Source: J089 sp964549745
GTDB lineage: Bacteria; Fidelibacterota; Marinisomatia; Marinisomatales; J089
Assembly: GCA_964549745.1 (NCBI GenBank)
Contig: CAZJWP010000065.1
Location: forward strand, 1 to 12,706
Direction of reading: 5' to 3'
Length of the DNA stretch: 12,706 bases
A model generated the notes under the pieces. It was not told the DNA's origin and did no database searches. It worked only from the letters and a program-made list of their open reading frames with translations. The position numbers were made by a program, and so were the translations under genes. Within the stretch, counting starts at the first letter, position 1. Every line of letters begins with the position of its first letter. Of this stretch, positions 1 to 6,532 are shown one piece after another.

Positions 1-268
1 AAATTCATAAATCAACATTCCTTGTTCAATATTGGATATTCAACCGATACTTCATATATAACTTCAATGCGTAATACATGATGCGCGATAAGTAACTGGA
101 AAAAGGAATCCGAAAAACGGCGTCAGCTTTGATCCGATCCGGAAATTTTGAAAATCACCAATCACACCAATCGTTATTGATATTAAATACTACAACTAAC
201 CATCTTTTTCCCTTACACCTTAAAACATAAATCTTTCCTTGGTGCCGTCGACAGGCGTATTTTTATCC
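1..268. other. Non-coding upstream region of the aro operon
   Basis: I see no gene here on either strand. The stretch is AT-rich and must hold the operon promoter, because the leader peptide starts at 269, but no -35/-10 pair is good enough to call. TTGATA at 177-182 resembles a -35 box but has no matching -10 at 16-18 bases. TTGAAA at 148-153 has only a poor partner. There is a short direct repeat, CACCAATC at 156-163 and 165-172 (9-base period), which could be an operator half-site pair or chance. Confidence 0.5.
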
Positions 269-319
269 ATGGTCAACGGCAAACGATACGAATATTTTAC
301 TTACCCTTCCCGGGTCTGA
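269..319 (+). CDS. Aromatic-rich leader peptide of the aro operon attenuator
   Basis: This is a 16-codon open frame, MVNGKRYEYFTYPSRV, ending in TGA at 317-319. Codons 7-12 read Tyr-Glu-Tyr-Phe-Thr-Tyr, so four of six are Tyr or Phe codons, as expected of a leader peptide that senses charged tRNA-Tyr and tRNA-Phe. It lies directly upstream of an intrinsic terminator and of a phenylalanine/tyrosine operon. Its stop codon falls inside the RNA segment (313-324) that can form the antiterminator, so a ribosome that finishes translation would cover that segment. A ribosome stalled at Tyr9 or Phe10 would leave it free. The upstream AGG (253-255) is a weak and distant ribosome binding site. The peptide itself is unlikely to have a function. 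The call rests on composition, position and matching RNA structure, not on homology. Confidence 0.75.
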   Translation: MVNGKRYEYFTYPSRV

Positions 320-324
320 CGGGT
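303..324 (+). promoter_or_regulatory. Protector (1:2) hairpin of the attenuator
   Basis: ACCCTTC (303-309) can pair with GACGGGT (318-324), giving six base pairs with one T/C mismatch and an 8-base loop. The left arm overlaps the last Tyr codon and the Pro-Ser codons of the leader peptide. The right arm is the segment otherwise used for the antiterminator. In the classical attenuation model this pairing forms when no ribosome is stalled on the leader, and it frees the downstream arm to build the terminator. The pairing was found by eye, and its stability has not been computed. Confidence 0.5.
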
Positions 325-366
325 ATTTTGTCGGTTGGCACAAGCTAAAATCGAACCCCGCAGACC
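313..366 (+). promoter_or_regulatory. Antiterminator (2:3) pairing of the attenuator
   Basis: GGTCTGACGGGT (313-324) is complementary to ACCCCGCAGACC (355-366) at 10 of 12 positions: six pairs, a two-base internal mismatch (319-320 against 359-360), then four pairs. The downstream arm includes the whole left arm of the terminator apart from one base, so the two structures exclude each other. This is the arrangement of amino acid operon attenuators such as trp, phe and his in enterobacteria. The extent of complementarity and its exact overlap with the terminator arm make chance unlikely. Control by aromatic aminoacyl-tRNA supply is inferred from the leader codons. Confidence 0.7.
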
Positions 367-378
367 GCGGGGTTTTTT
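354..378 (+). terminator. Intrinsic terminator (3:4) within the aro leader
   Basis: AACCCCGC (354-361) pairs perfectly with GCGGGGTT (367-374) across the loop AGACC, and six consecutive T occur at 373-378. This is a canonical strong rho-independent terminator. It sits between the leader peptide and pheA, 24 bases before the pheA start, and no other gene lies upstream in the window for it to terminate. It is therefore read as the regulated terminator of the attenuator rather than the end of another unit. Confidence 0.88.
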
Positions 379-401
379 GTTACTTGCGATTCGAGGAAAG
401 T

Positions 402-983
402 ATGAATACAATTGGAATTCAAGGCGCACAGGGCAGTTTTTGCGAAGAAGCAGCTGCCATCTTCGCCGATAACCACGGACTGGCTCCATTCCGGACCGAT
501 TACCTGATTTCTTCAGAAGCGGTGCTGGCTGCCGTGGAATCGGGTAAATCGGGATACGGCATTTTCGCCATGGAGAACGCCCAGGGCGGCGTTGTGATTG
601 AGAGTGTGGAAGCGCTGGCAAATCACCGCTGCAAGATCGTGGAAATGTTTTATATGAATGTGCGGCAATGCCTGCTGGCGCTTCCCGGTATATTGATCGG
701 CGATGTGACGGAAATTCATTCACATCAGCAAGCCCTCCGGCAATGCAAGGACTACCTGGCGGAACATTTCTGGACCCGGCCGCTTATCGAAGCCGACGAT
801 ACGGCCAAATCCGCTTTGCGATTGAAGGAGGGGAAATTACCGGAAACTGCTGCGGTTATTGCGCCGCAATCCTGTGCCGATTTATACGGATTGCATACGG
901 TCGCGAAAGACATTCACGATTTAAAACACAACCTGACGCTTTTTATCGGCGTAGCACAATGGAAGGAAGATGACAATGGATAG
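402..983 (+). CDS. pheA: Prephenate dehydratase, catalytic domain only
   Basis: Converts prephenate to phenylpyruvate, the committed step to phenylalanine, in the cytoplasm. The 193 residues cover the PDT fold: GAQGSFCEEAA (8-18), the MENAQGGVV segment (57-65), HSHQQALRQC (106-115), DDTAKSA (132-138) and the terminal NLTLF (177-181). Two things are odd. The catalytic Thr of the family's Thr-Arg-Phe motif is kept (T179), but the Arg is Leu. The protein also stops about ten residues later, so the phenylalanine-binding ACT domain usual in about 280-residue PheA proteins is absent, as is any chorismate mutase domain. I chose ATG 402 because GAGGAAAG (393-400) precedes it; an upstream in-frame TTG at 384 would lie before this site. 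It is the first gene after the attenuator and overlaps tyrA by eight bases. A weakly active or arogenate-using enzyme is possible. Confidence 0.88.
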   Translation: MNTIGIQGAQGSFCEEAAAIFADNHGLAPFRTDYLISSEAVLAAVESGKSGYGIFAMENAQGGVVIESVEALANHRCKIVEMFYMNVRQCLLALPGILIGDVTEIHSHQQALRQCKDYLAEHFWTRPLIEADDTAKSALRLKEGKLPETAAVIAPQSCADLYGLHTVAKDIHDLKHNLTLFIGVAQWKEDDNG

Positions 984-1698
984 CGTGGGCATTATCGGCT
1001 GGGGTCGGTTTGGACAATTGTTGGGAGACATTCTGAAATCGGACTTTGAGCTTAAAGTTTATGACTTAAATCCGGTTTCCGATGATAACGCTCCCTGGGT
1101 GGACTGGGAGACAATTGTCCGGGAAAAAACACTGTTTCTTTGCGTCCCGATCCGGGAATTCAAAAACCTGATAAAAACGATTGCACCCAGGCTTAAACCT
1201 GGCACGGTGGTCTTGGATGTCTGTTCCGTGAAGGTCTATCCCGTGACGGTCATGGTGGACCATTTGCCAAAAGGTGTCGACATTATTGCGACCCATCCGC
1301 TGTTCGGTCCCGATTCATGGGCCATCCCGGCGCCGCACCGGATGGTCATGCATGCTCAACGCAACGCGGGACGGAATTTCACAAAATGGAAAGACTATTT
1401 TTCCTCAAAAAACATCGACGTTTTGGAAATGACGCCGGAAGAACACGATCGGCTGGCCGCCCGTACCCAGGGACTGACACACTTTATCGGGCGGGTCGTC
1501 CGGGATGCAAAAGTGGGCGCCACGCCAATCGACACATTGGGCTTTTCCGACCTGCTTCAGGTCGTGGATCAGACCTGCAATGACAGTTGGGAATTGTTCC
1601 TGGATCTTCAGAACTTTAACCCTTACACGATGGAAATGATTCGCACGGTGGAAGCATCTATTCATAACATTCGCCAACGGATACAAGACCGGGAGTAG
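976..1698 (+). CDS. tyrA: Prephenate/arogenate dehydrogenase
   Basis: Oxidative decarboxylation of prephenate or arogenate on the route to tyrosine. It has an N-terminal Rossmann fold with the dinucleotide-binding motif GIIGWGRFG near residue 5, then DVCSVK, the THPLFGPDSW substrate-site motif, and TQGLTHFIG, which carries the catalytic-type His. These features resemble the TyrA/arogenate dehydrogenase family, including plant-like members. At 240 residues it is shorter than many TyrA proteins and has no ACT domain or fused mutase. ATG 976 is preferred because AAGGAAGA (963-970) is at normal spacing; ATG 970 in the same frame is too close to that site. It overlaps pheA and is followed after one base by the DAHP synthase start. 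Substrate choice (prephenate or arogenate) and cofactor (NAD or NADP) cannot be read from the sequence with certainty. Confidence 0.9.
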   Translation: MDSVGIIGWGRFGQLLGDILKSDFELKVYDLNPVSDDNAPWVDWETIVREKTLFLCVPIREFKNLIKTIAPRLKPGTVVLDVCSVKVYPVTVMVDHLPKGVDIIATHPLFGPDSWAIPAPHRMVMHAQRNAGRNFTKWKDYFSSKNIDVLEMTPEEHDRLAARTQGLTHFIGRVVRDAKVGATPIDTLGFSDLLQVVDQTCNDSWELFLDLQNFNPYTMEMIRTVEASIHNIRQRIQDRE

Positions 1699-1699
1699 T

Positions 1700-2722
1700 A
1701 TGTTAGTTATTATGGAACCGGAGGCTACGGAAGCTCAGATCCGGCGTCTTCAGGACCGCATCAAAGAGATGGGATACAAACCGCACCTGATGGATTGGCC
1801 GAACCAGGTCGCCATCAGTGTCACCGAAAACAAGGGGTCCGAAGACCGGGTGTATTTGGAAGGCATGCAGGGTGTCTTCAAGGTCGTTCCCGTTTCACGG
1901 CCCTATAAGCTGGCCAGCCGGGAAGTCCATCCCAATAATTCGGTTATTGAAATCGGGAATGCCCGCTTTGGCGATGGAAACGTGGTGATGATCGCCGGAC
2001 CCTGTGCGGTGGAAAGCCGGAAACAAACGCTTCGCATTGCGCAGGAAGTAAAGAAACGGGGCGCACAGATGCTTCGCGGCGGCGCGTACAAACCACGAAC
2101 CAGTCCCTATTCATTCCAGGGATTGGGTGAAGAGGGTTTGGAAATTCTGGCCGAAGCCCGGGAAAAGACCGGCCTGCCTTTTGTTACGGAAGCCCTGGAC
2201 AGTTCATCGGTGGATATCGTGGCGAAATATGCGGACATGATCCAGATCGGTACCCGGAATATGCAAAATTTCATTCTTCTAAAAGCTGTGGGCAGGATGG
2301 GCAAACCGGTCCTGATGAAACGGGGCATGAGTGCGACCATGACCGAAACGCTCATGTCAGCGGAATACCTTTTATCCAACGGCGCCCGCGAAGTGGTGAT
2401 CTGCGAGCGTGGTATCCGGACCTTTGCAAATCACGCGCGGAATACACTGGATATTAGTATTATTCCGGCATTGAAGCAGGAAACCCATTTGCCGGTGATC
2501 GTAGATCCAAGCCATTCCAGCGGAAGGCATTACAGTGTCATTCCACATGCGTTGGCCGGAATCGGCGCCGGGGCCGATGGGCTAATCGTGGATGTCCACG
2601 ATAAACCGGAAGAAGCGCTTTGTGACGGACCGCAGGCGTTGCTGCCGGAAGAATTCACCCAGTTAATGGACGTGGCCAAAGGTGTATGTGCGGCCATGGG
2701 GAAAAAGATCGGCACTGAATAA
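1700..2722 (+). CDS. aroF: 3-deoxy-7-phosphoheptulonate (DAHP) synthase, type I-beta with N-terminal regulatory domain
   Basis: Condenses phosphoenolpyruvate and erythrose-4-phosphate, the first shikimate pathway step. Residues 1 to about 67 form a ferredoxin-like domain of the kind that binds Tyr/Phe in the Thermotoga enzyme. The TIM-barrel follows, with AGPCAVES (99-106, metal-ligand Cys102), KPRTSPYSFQG (131-141), the IGTRNMQNF segment, KRGM, CERGIRTF, DPSHSSGR (269-276, His272) and VDVHD. The 340-residue length is normal for this class, and no chorismate mutase domain is fused. The start ATG is one base after the tyrA stop. Since PheA and TyrA here lack ACT domains, this N-terminal domain is the only obvious amino-acid feedback site in the cluster. 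The symbols aroG and aroH are also used for this activity. Confidence 0.95.
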   Translation: MLVIMEPEATEAQIRRLQDRIKEMGYKPHLMDWPNQVAISVTENKGSEDRVYLEGMQGVFKVVPVSRPYKLASREVHPNNSVIEIGNARFGDGNVVMIAGPCAVESRKQTLRIAQEVKKRGAQMLRGGAYKPRTSPYSFQGLGEEGLEILAEAREKTGLPFVTEALDSSSVDIVAKYADMIQIGTRNMQNFILLKAVGRMGKPVLMKRGMSATMTETLMSAEYLLSNGAREVVICERGIRTFANHARNTLDISIIPALKQETHLPVIVDPSHSSGRHYSVIPHALAGIGAGADGLIVDVHDKPEEALCDGPQALLPEEFTQLMDVAKGVCAAMGKKIGTE

Positions 2723-3977
2723 AAAAGATTACCAAACAGTTCAGGGCGAACTGACTTTCAGGGGAGATAAATCCCTGTCTCACCGCGCCCTTTTCCTGGC
2801 GGCCCTGGCCGATGGCGCTTCAACAATCCGCAATCTGTCGCAAGGGGAAGATGTCCGGTCCACAATCAACTGTCTCCGGCAATGCGGCATAGCTATTTCC
2901 GGCGATGATCCGGTGGACGTTCACGGAAACATTTGGAAAGAACCTGACTTCCCCCTGAATTGTGGGAATTCGGGAACGACAGCCCGCTTACTTATGGGCG
3001 TGTTAGCCGGTCAGGGCATCGCAGCGGCGTTGACCGGGGATGAGTCTCTTAAAAAACGTCCCATGGAACGCGTATTGAAACCGCTTCGGGAAATAGGGAT
3101 TGACGTAGAATCACAGGCGGGTCATTTGCCGGCAGCTATACACGGGCATCCGGTTCGGGGTATCGATTACATACTGCCCGTCGCCAGCGCCCAGGTGAAA
3201 AGCGCATTGCTTTTCGCCGGGCTGGGATCACCGGACACGGTGACCGTCCACGAACCTGCCCCAACCCGTGATCATACGGAACGGATGATGGGAGCGTTGG
3301 GATTACCCATCAAAAAGGTTGGGAATTCAGTCACACTTCAACCTGCGGCGATCGAAATCAGACCTTTCAATTTTACGATCCCCGGTGATCCCTCCACCGC
3401 TGCGTTCTTTGCCGCAGCGGCGGCGCTGGCGCCGGGTTCGACCCTGACACTATCGCACATTTCCACCAATCCAACCCGGACACAGTTCTTCAAATATCTG
3501 CAAAATCTGGGAGCGAAATTGGAATGGAAAGAGGAGGGAGAATCATTGGGCGAGCCTTTCGGGACGATTGTCGTTCAGTCCGGCGAACTGAAACCGTTCA
3601 CGCTTTCCGGTGCGGATATTCCCGGTGTTATTGATGAGATCCCAATATTGGCCATATTGGCTTCACAGGCCAACGGTTTCAGTGCAATCCGGGACGCCAA
3701 GGAATTACGGGTAAAGGAATCAGACCGAATTGAAGCCATCGTGACGAATCTGCGCAATCTCGGTTGCAAGGTGGAGGAGCTGGAGGACGGTCTGACCATC
3801 CACGGTGGAAAACGGTTGCGCGGCGGCCGGATCAAAACGTTTGGCGATCACCGGATTGCCATGGCTTTCGCCATCGCCGGACTGGTGTCCGAGCAACCCA
3901 TCGAATTGGATGACCCTGATTGCGTCCGCATATCCAGCCCGGAATTTTTTGATTTTCTCAGACAGGTAACAAAATAG
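2682..3977 (+). CDS. aroA: 3-phosphoshikimate 1-carboxyvinyltransferase (EPSP synthase)
   Basis: Transfers the enolpyruvyl group of PEP to shikimate-3-phosphate, the sixth step to chorismate. Family motifs run the length: RGDKSLSHRAL near the N-terminus, NCGNSGTTARLLMG, KRPMERVLKPL, SAQVKSALLFAGL, RDHTERMM, PGDPSTAAFF, GADIPGVIDEIP, AKELRVKESDRIEA and TFGDHRIAMAFAIAGL near the C-terminus. Key Lys, Ser, Arg and Asp positions look intact. The start is uncertain. No ATG lies between the aroF end and the first motif; GTG 2682 and GTG 2688 (preceded by AAAGG at 2678-2682) are within the aroF end, and CTG 2715 would give a more usual N-terminal length. I list GTG 2682, which gives 431 residues. The stop overlaps the aroE start by one base. 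Confidence 0.94.
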   Translation: MYVRPWGKRSALNKKDYQTVQGELTFRGDKSLSHRALFLAALADGASTIRNLSQGEDVRSTINCLRQCGIAISGDDPVDVHGNIWKEPDFPLNCGNSGTTARLLMGVLAGQGIAAALTGDESLKKRPMERVLKPLREIGIDVESQAGHLPAAIHGHPVRGIDYILPVASAQVKSALLFAGLGSPDTVTVHEPAPTRDHTERMMGALGLPIKKVGNSVTLQPAAIEIRPFNFTIPGDPSTAAFFAAAAALAPGSTLTLSHISTNPTRTQFFKYLQNLGAKLEWKEEGESLGEPFGTIVVQSGELKPFTLSGADIPGVIDEIPILAILASQANGFSAIRDAKELRVKESDRIEAIVTNLRNLGCKVEELEDGLTIHGGKRLRGGRIKTFGDHRIAMAFAIAGLVSEQPIELDDPDCVRISSPEFFDFLRQVTK

Positions 3978-4819
3978 TGCTGAATCTGGCTCTTATTGGT
4001 CATCCGGTATCGCATAGTTTGAGTACGGTTCTATTCGGCGAACTGAGTCAAATCCTTGATCTGGAAATTCAACACGAAAAAATCGATGTAGCGCCGGAAA
4101 ACCTGCCGCAATTTCTTTCGAGTTTGAGAAAAGACAATCTGGATGGATTGAACGTGACCATTCCCCATAAAGAACAAGTGTTGGAATTCCCGGATCGTCT
4201 GGAATCGTCCGCGCAGGAACTGGGCGCCGTCAATTGCTTGTATCGGCGCGGGAAAGATTGGATGGGTACCAACACAGATTGGCAGGGCTTTAAAATCATG
4301 CTGGATGTCAACGGGGTTGATATTCCGAAATACAAATGGGTTGTTCTGGGCGCCGGAGGTGCAGCCCGAAGTGTGGTTTATGCCTTATATCAGGCCGGAG
4401 TCCGCGATCTTGCTCTTATAAACCGTTCAACGGCCAAACCGGAAAAGTTAATTCGTGATTTCCAGGTCTTTGCCAAAGATTTAAAAATTCAATTTTCAAC
4501 AGACGTTAATACCCTTGCCACTGATTTTTCCATCGCCTGGGTGAACACCACACCGTTGGGAATGCCGCCTTTCGAAGGACAAAGCCCCCTCCCGGCTGAG
4601 GCGCTTGAGTCGCAACATCTTATGGTGGATACGGTGTATATTCCTGAGCACACTAAATTTTTAAAAAACGGGATTTCGAAAGGTGCAATCGGAATGAACG
4701 GGTTAGACATGTTTATTTATCAGGGTATAATCTCCCTGGAAAAATGGACCGGGATTCATTTAGCGAACAAAATCAACAGGCAACACATCCGGACGATTAA
4801 GGACAAAATAGCATGTTAA
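3977..4819 (+). CDS. aroE: Shikimate dehydrogenase
   Basis: Reduces 3-dehydroshikimate to shikimate, normally with NADPH. The N-terminal substrate domain has GHPVSHSLS (8-16), NVTIPHKE (59-66, catalytic Lys65), GAVN (83-86) and GTNTDWQGF (97-105, catalytic Asp101). The nucleotide-binding domain has GAGGAARSV (125-133), an NRS segment after the second strand, NTTPLGM, and near the C-terminus GMNGLDMFIYQG. The NRS/T pattern after the glycine motif is typical of NADP-preferring AroE. Its 280 residues are normal. The start is a GTG sharing its first base with the aroA stop TAG, so it should be translationally coupled. Its last seven bases overlap aroC. Confidence 0.95.
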   Translation: MLNLALIGHPVSHSLSTVLFGELSQILDLEIQHEKIDVAPENLPQFLSSLRKDNLDGLNVTIPHKEQVLEFPDRLESSAQELGAVNCLYRRGKDWMGTNTDWQGFKIMLDVNGVDIPKYKWVVLGAGGAARSVVYALYQAGVRDLALINRSTAKPEKLIRDFQVFAKDLKIQFSTDVNTLATDFSIAWVNTTPLGMPPFEGQSPLPAEALESQHLMVDTVYIPEHTKFLKNGISKGAIGMNGLDMFIYQGIISLEKWTGIHLANKINRQHIRTIKDKIAC

Positions 4820-5973
4820 GGCGATTGCAAATGCTTACCGCCGGGGAATCGCACGGCCGGGGACTTCTGGGCATTCTGGAAGGACTTCCTGCCGGAATAC
4901 CGATCCTGGCCGAGCAAGTCGATGTTCAGCTTAAACGGCGCCAACAGGGTTATGGCCGCGGGAAGCGCATGAAAATTGAGCAGGATCGTGTTCAGATTTA
5001 TTCCGGGGTACGCTTTGGGCAAACGTTGGGATCGCCGATCGGATTGTTGATCCCGAATAAAGACTGGGAAAATTGGTCATCCAAAATGGCGGTGGAACCT
5101 ATTTCGGATAAACCGAAGGCCATCACCCTCCCAAGACCCGGTCATGGAGACTTGGCCGGCGCTTTGAAATATGGATTCAACGATATCCGTGATGTTCTTG
5201 AACGGAATTCCGCCCGGGAGACAGCCATGCGCGTTGCGTTGGGAACATTGGCGCGGATATTCCTGGAAAATCTGGACATCCAAATTGCCAGCCGTGTCGT
5301 CAGTATTCATTCGGTTGTGGACGAAAATCCCTGGCCCGATTCTGAAGAAACGGTGGGAGTCAATCTCCGTGCGGATGCGTCGCCGGTGCGTTGCCTGAAC
5401 AAAGATCTCGAGCAAGAAATGATGGCCGTCATCGACCAGGCAAAGCAGGCCGGCGATTCGGTCGGCGGCGTTTTTGAAGTGGTGTGTACCGGAGTTCCGG
5501 CCGGACTGGGAAGCGGGGCAACGTGGGATCGTAAGCTTTCATCCCGGTTGGCTGAAGCGCTCATTTCGATCAATGCAATGAAAGGGATTGAAATAGGACA
5601 TGGATTCGATTCCAGTCGTAAATTCGGCAGTGCCGTGCATGATGAAATTGAATGGTGTAACGATCATTTTGAACGGCCATCGAATAGTGCGGGCGGAATA
5701 GAAAGCGGGATGTCCAACGGCATGCCGATTGTTGTCCGCGTTGCGATGAAACCATTACCAACTTTAGTAAAACCCTTAAAATCTGTTGATCTGATCAGTA
5801 AAGAATCACGACCGGCTCACAAAGAACGCACCGATGTTTGTGCCGTACCCGCAGCGTCCGTGATCGGAGAAGCAATGGTTGCGTTGGTTATAGCCGATGC
5901 AATATTAGAGAAATTCGGAGGAGACTCTTTGACTCAAGTTAAAGCCCACCTTAACGCAACAGGAGTGCGATAA
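4813..5973 (+). CDS. aroC: Chorismate synthase
   Basis: FMN-dependent 1,4-elimination of phosphate from EPSP to give chorismate, the end of the shared pathway. Signatures are present: AGESHGRGL at residues 10-18, RRQQGYGRGKRMKIEQD, SGVRFGQTLGSPIGLLI, RPGHGDLAGALKYGFNDIRD, ERNSARETAMRVALG, and toward the C-terminus SNSAGGIESGMSNGMPIVVRVAMKP split across the usual loops. At 386 residues it matches the bacterial family. The ATG lies inside the end of aroE (7-base overlap), and only one base separates its stop from the aroK start. Nothing is missing. The reducing system for FMN is not encoded in the window. Confidence 0.96.
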   Translation: MLRRLQMLTAGESHGRGLLGILEGLPAGIPILAEQVDVQLKRRQQGYGRGKRMKIEQDRVQIYSGVRFGQTLGSPIGLLIPNKDWENWSSKMAVEPISDKPKAITLPRPGHGDLAGALKYGFNDIRDVLERNSARETAMRVALGTLARIFLENLDIQIASRVVSIHSVVDENPWPDSEETVGVNLRADASPVRCLNKDLEQEMMAVIDQAKQAGDSVGGVFEVVCTGVPAGLGSGATWDRKLSSRLAEALISINAMKGIEIGHGFDSSRKFGSAVHDEIEWCNDHFERPSNSAGGIESGMSNGMPIVVRVAMKPLPTLVKPLKSVDLISKESRPAHKERTDVCAVPAASVIGEAMVALVIADAILEKFGGDSLTQVKAHLNATGVR

Positions 5974-5974
5974 T

Positions 5975-6532
5975 ATGGTGGATTATGAACAGATATTAGG
6001 CGACAGAAACATATTCCTTATCGGAATGATGGGCGCCTGGAAGTCCACCGTCGGAAGACGGCTGGGCTTACATTTAAAACGACCTTTCTTTGATCTGGAT
6101 CGGTCTATTGAACGCGGCGAACGAAAAACCATCCTGGAATTGTTCGAAATGTTAGGTGAAGATGGATTCAGATCCCTGGAAGAAGAATACCTTGATTATC
6201 TATCCGCACGGCCACGACAGGTGATTTCCACCGGCGGCGGTACGGTCATGTCGGAACGGAACCAGCAAACCCTATTCCATCGCGGAATATCTATTTATCT
6301 GGAAGCGACGCCGGTTTCGCTGGCGCGCAGGATTCGGAATGTGCAAAAACGCCCGTTATTGGCCAAAACCCGTGACCGGGTCCAAACCCTGACTGAAATC
6401 TATACGGAACGGAAAGATTACTACGAACAACTGGCTGATATCATTATAACGACGGATGATTTATCGCCAACATCCGTGGCGAATATTATCATGGAAGAAC
6501 TGGCGACAATCAATGAAGAACCTGAAGATTGA
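5975..6532 (+). CDS. aroK: Shikimate kinase with altered Walker A motif
   Basis: Phosphorylates shikimate at O3 with ATP. The 185 residues match the family: FFDLD (38-42, Asp40 and Asp42 region), GEDGFRSLEEE (61-71, substrate Arg66), STGGG (85-89) and KRPLLA (125-130, lid Arg126). The unusual point is the P-loop: residues 17-25 read GMMGAWKST where the family has GxxGxGKS/T, so the glycine just before the catalytic Lys23 is Trp22 (codon TGG, 6038-6040). A single G-to-T change from GGG would produce this. All other motifs are intact, so it is probably still a kinase or carries a recent mutation or base-call error. AGGAG at 5961-5965 supports ATG 5975. The 3' end overlaps aroB by 20 bases. Confidence 0.92.
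   Translation: MVDYEQILGDRNIFLIGMMGAWKSTVGRRLGLHLKRPFFDLDRSIERGERKTILELFEMLGEDGFRSLEEEYLDYLSARPRQVISTGGGTVMSERNQQTLFHRGISIYLEATPVSLARRIRNVQKRPLLAKTRDRVQTLTEIYTERKDYYEQLADIIITTDDLSPTSVANIIMEELATINEEPED

Noticed and set aside
148..205. Candidate promoter boxes TTGAAA (148-153) and TTGATA (177-182)
   Set aside because: Neither has a reasonable -10 box at 16-18 bases, so no promoter is called.
239..250. TTGGTGCCGTCG resembling part of a T-box motif (GTGGNACCGCG)
   Set aside because: The match is partial, there is no specifier stem, and this sequence cannot serve as the antiterminator partner of the hairpin at 354-378. The leader-peptide attenuator explains the region better.
301..723. Long reverse-strand open frame over the leader and pheA
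   Set aside because: It lies antisense to pheA and the attenuator, and its translation is low-complexity and Arg/Pro/Ser-rich as in shadow frames. It has no family resemblance.
6456..6512. Upstream extension of aroB
   Set aside because: The extra 19 residues are unlike AroB N-termini and come from reading aroK in another frame. ATG 6513 gives the normal start.
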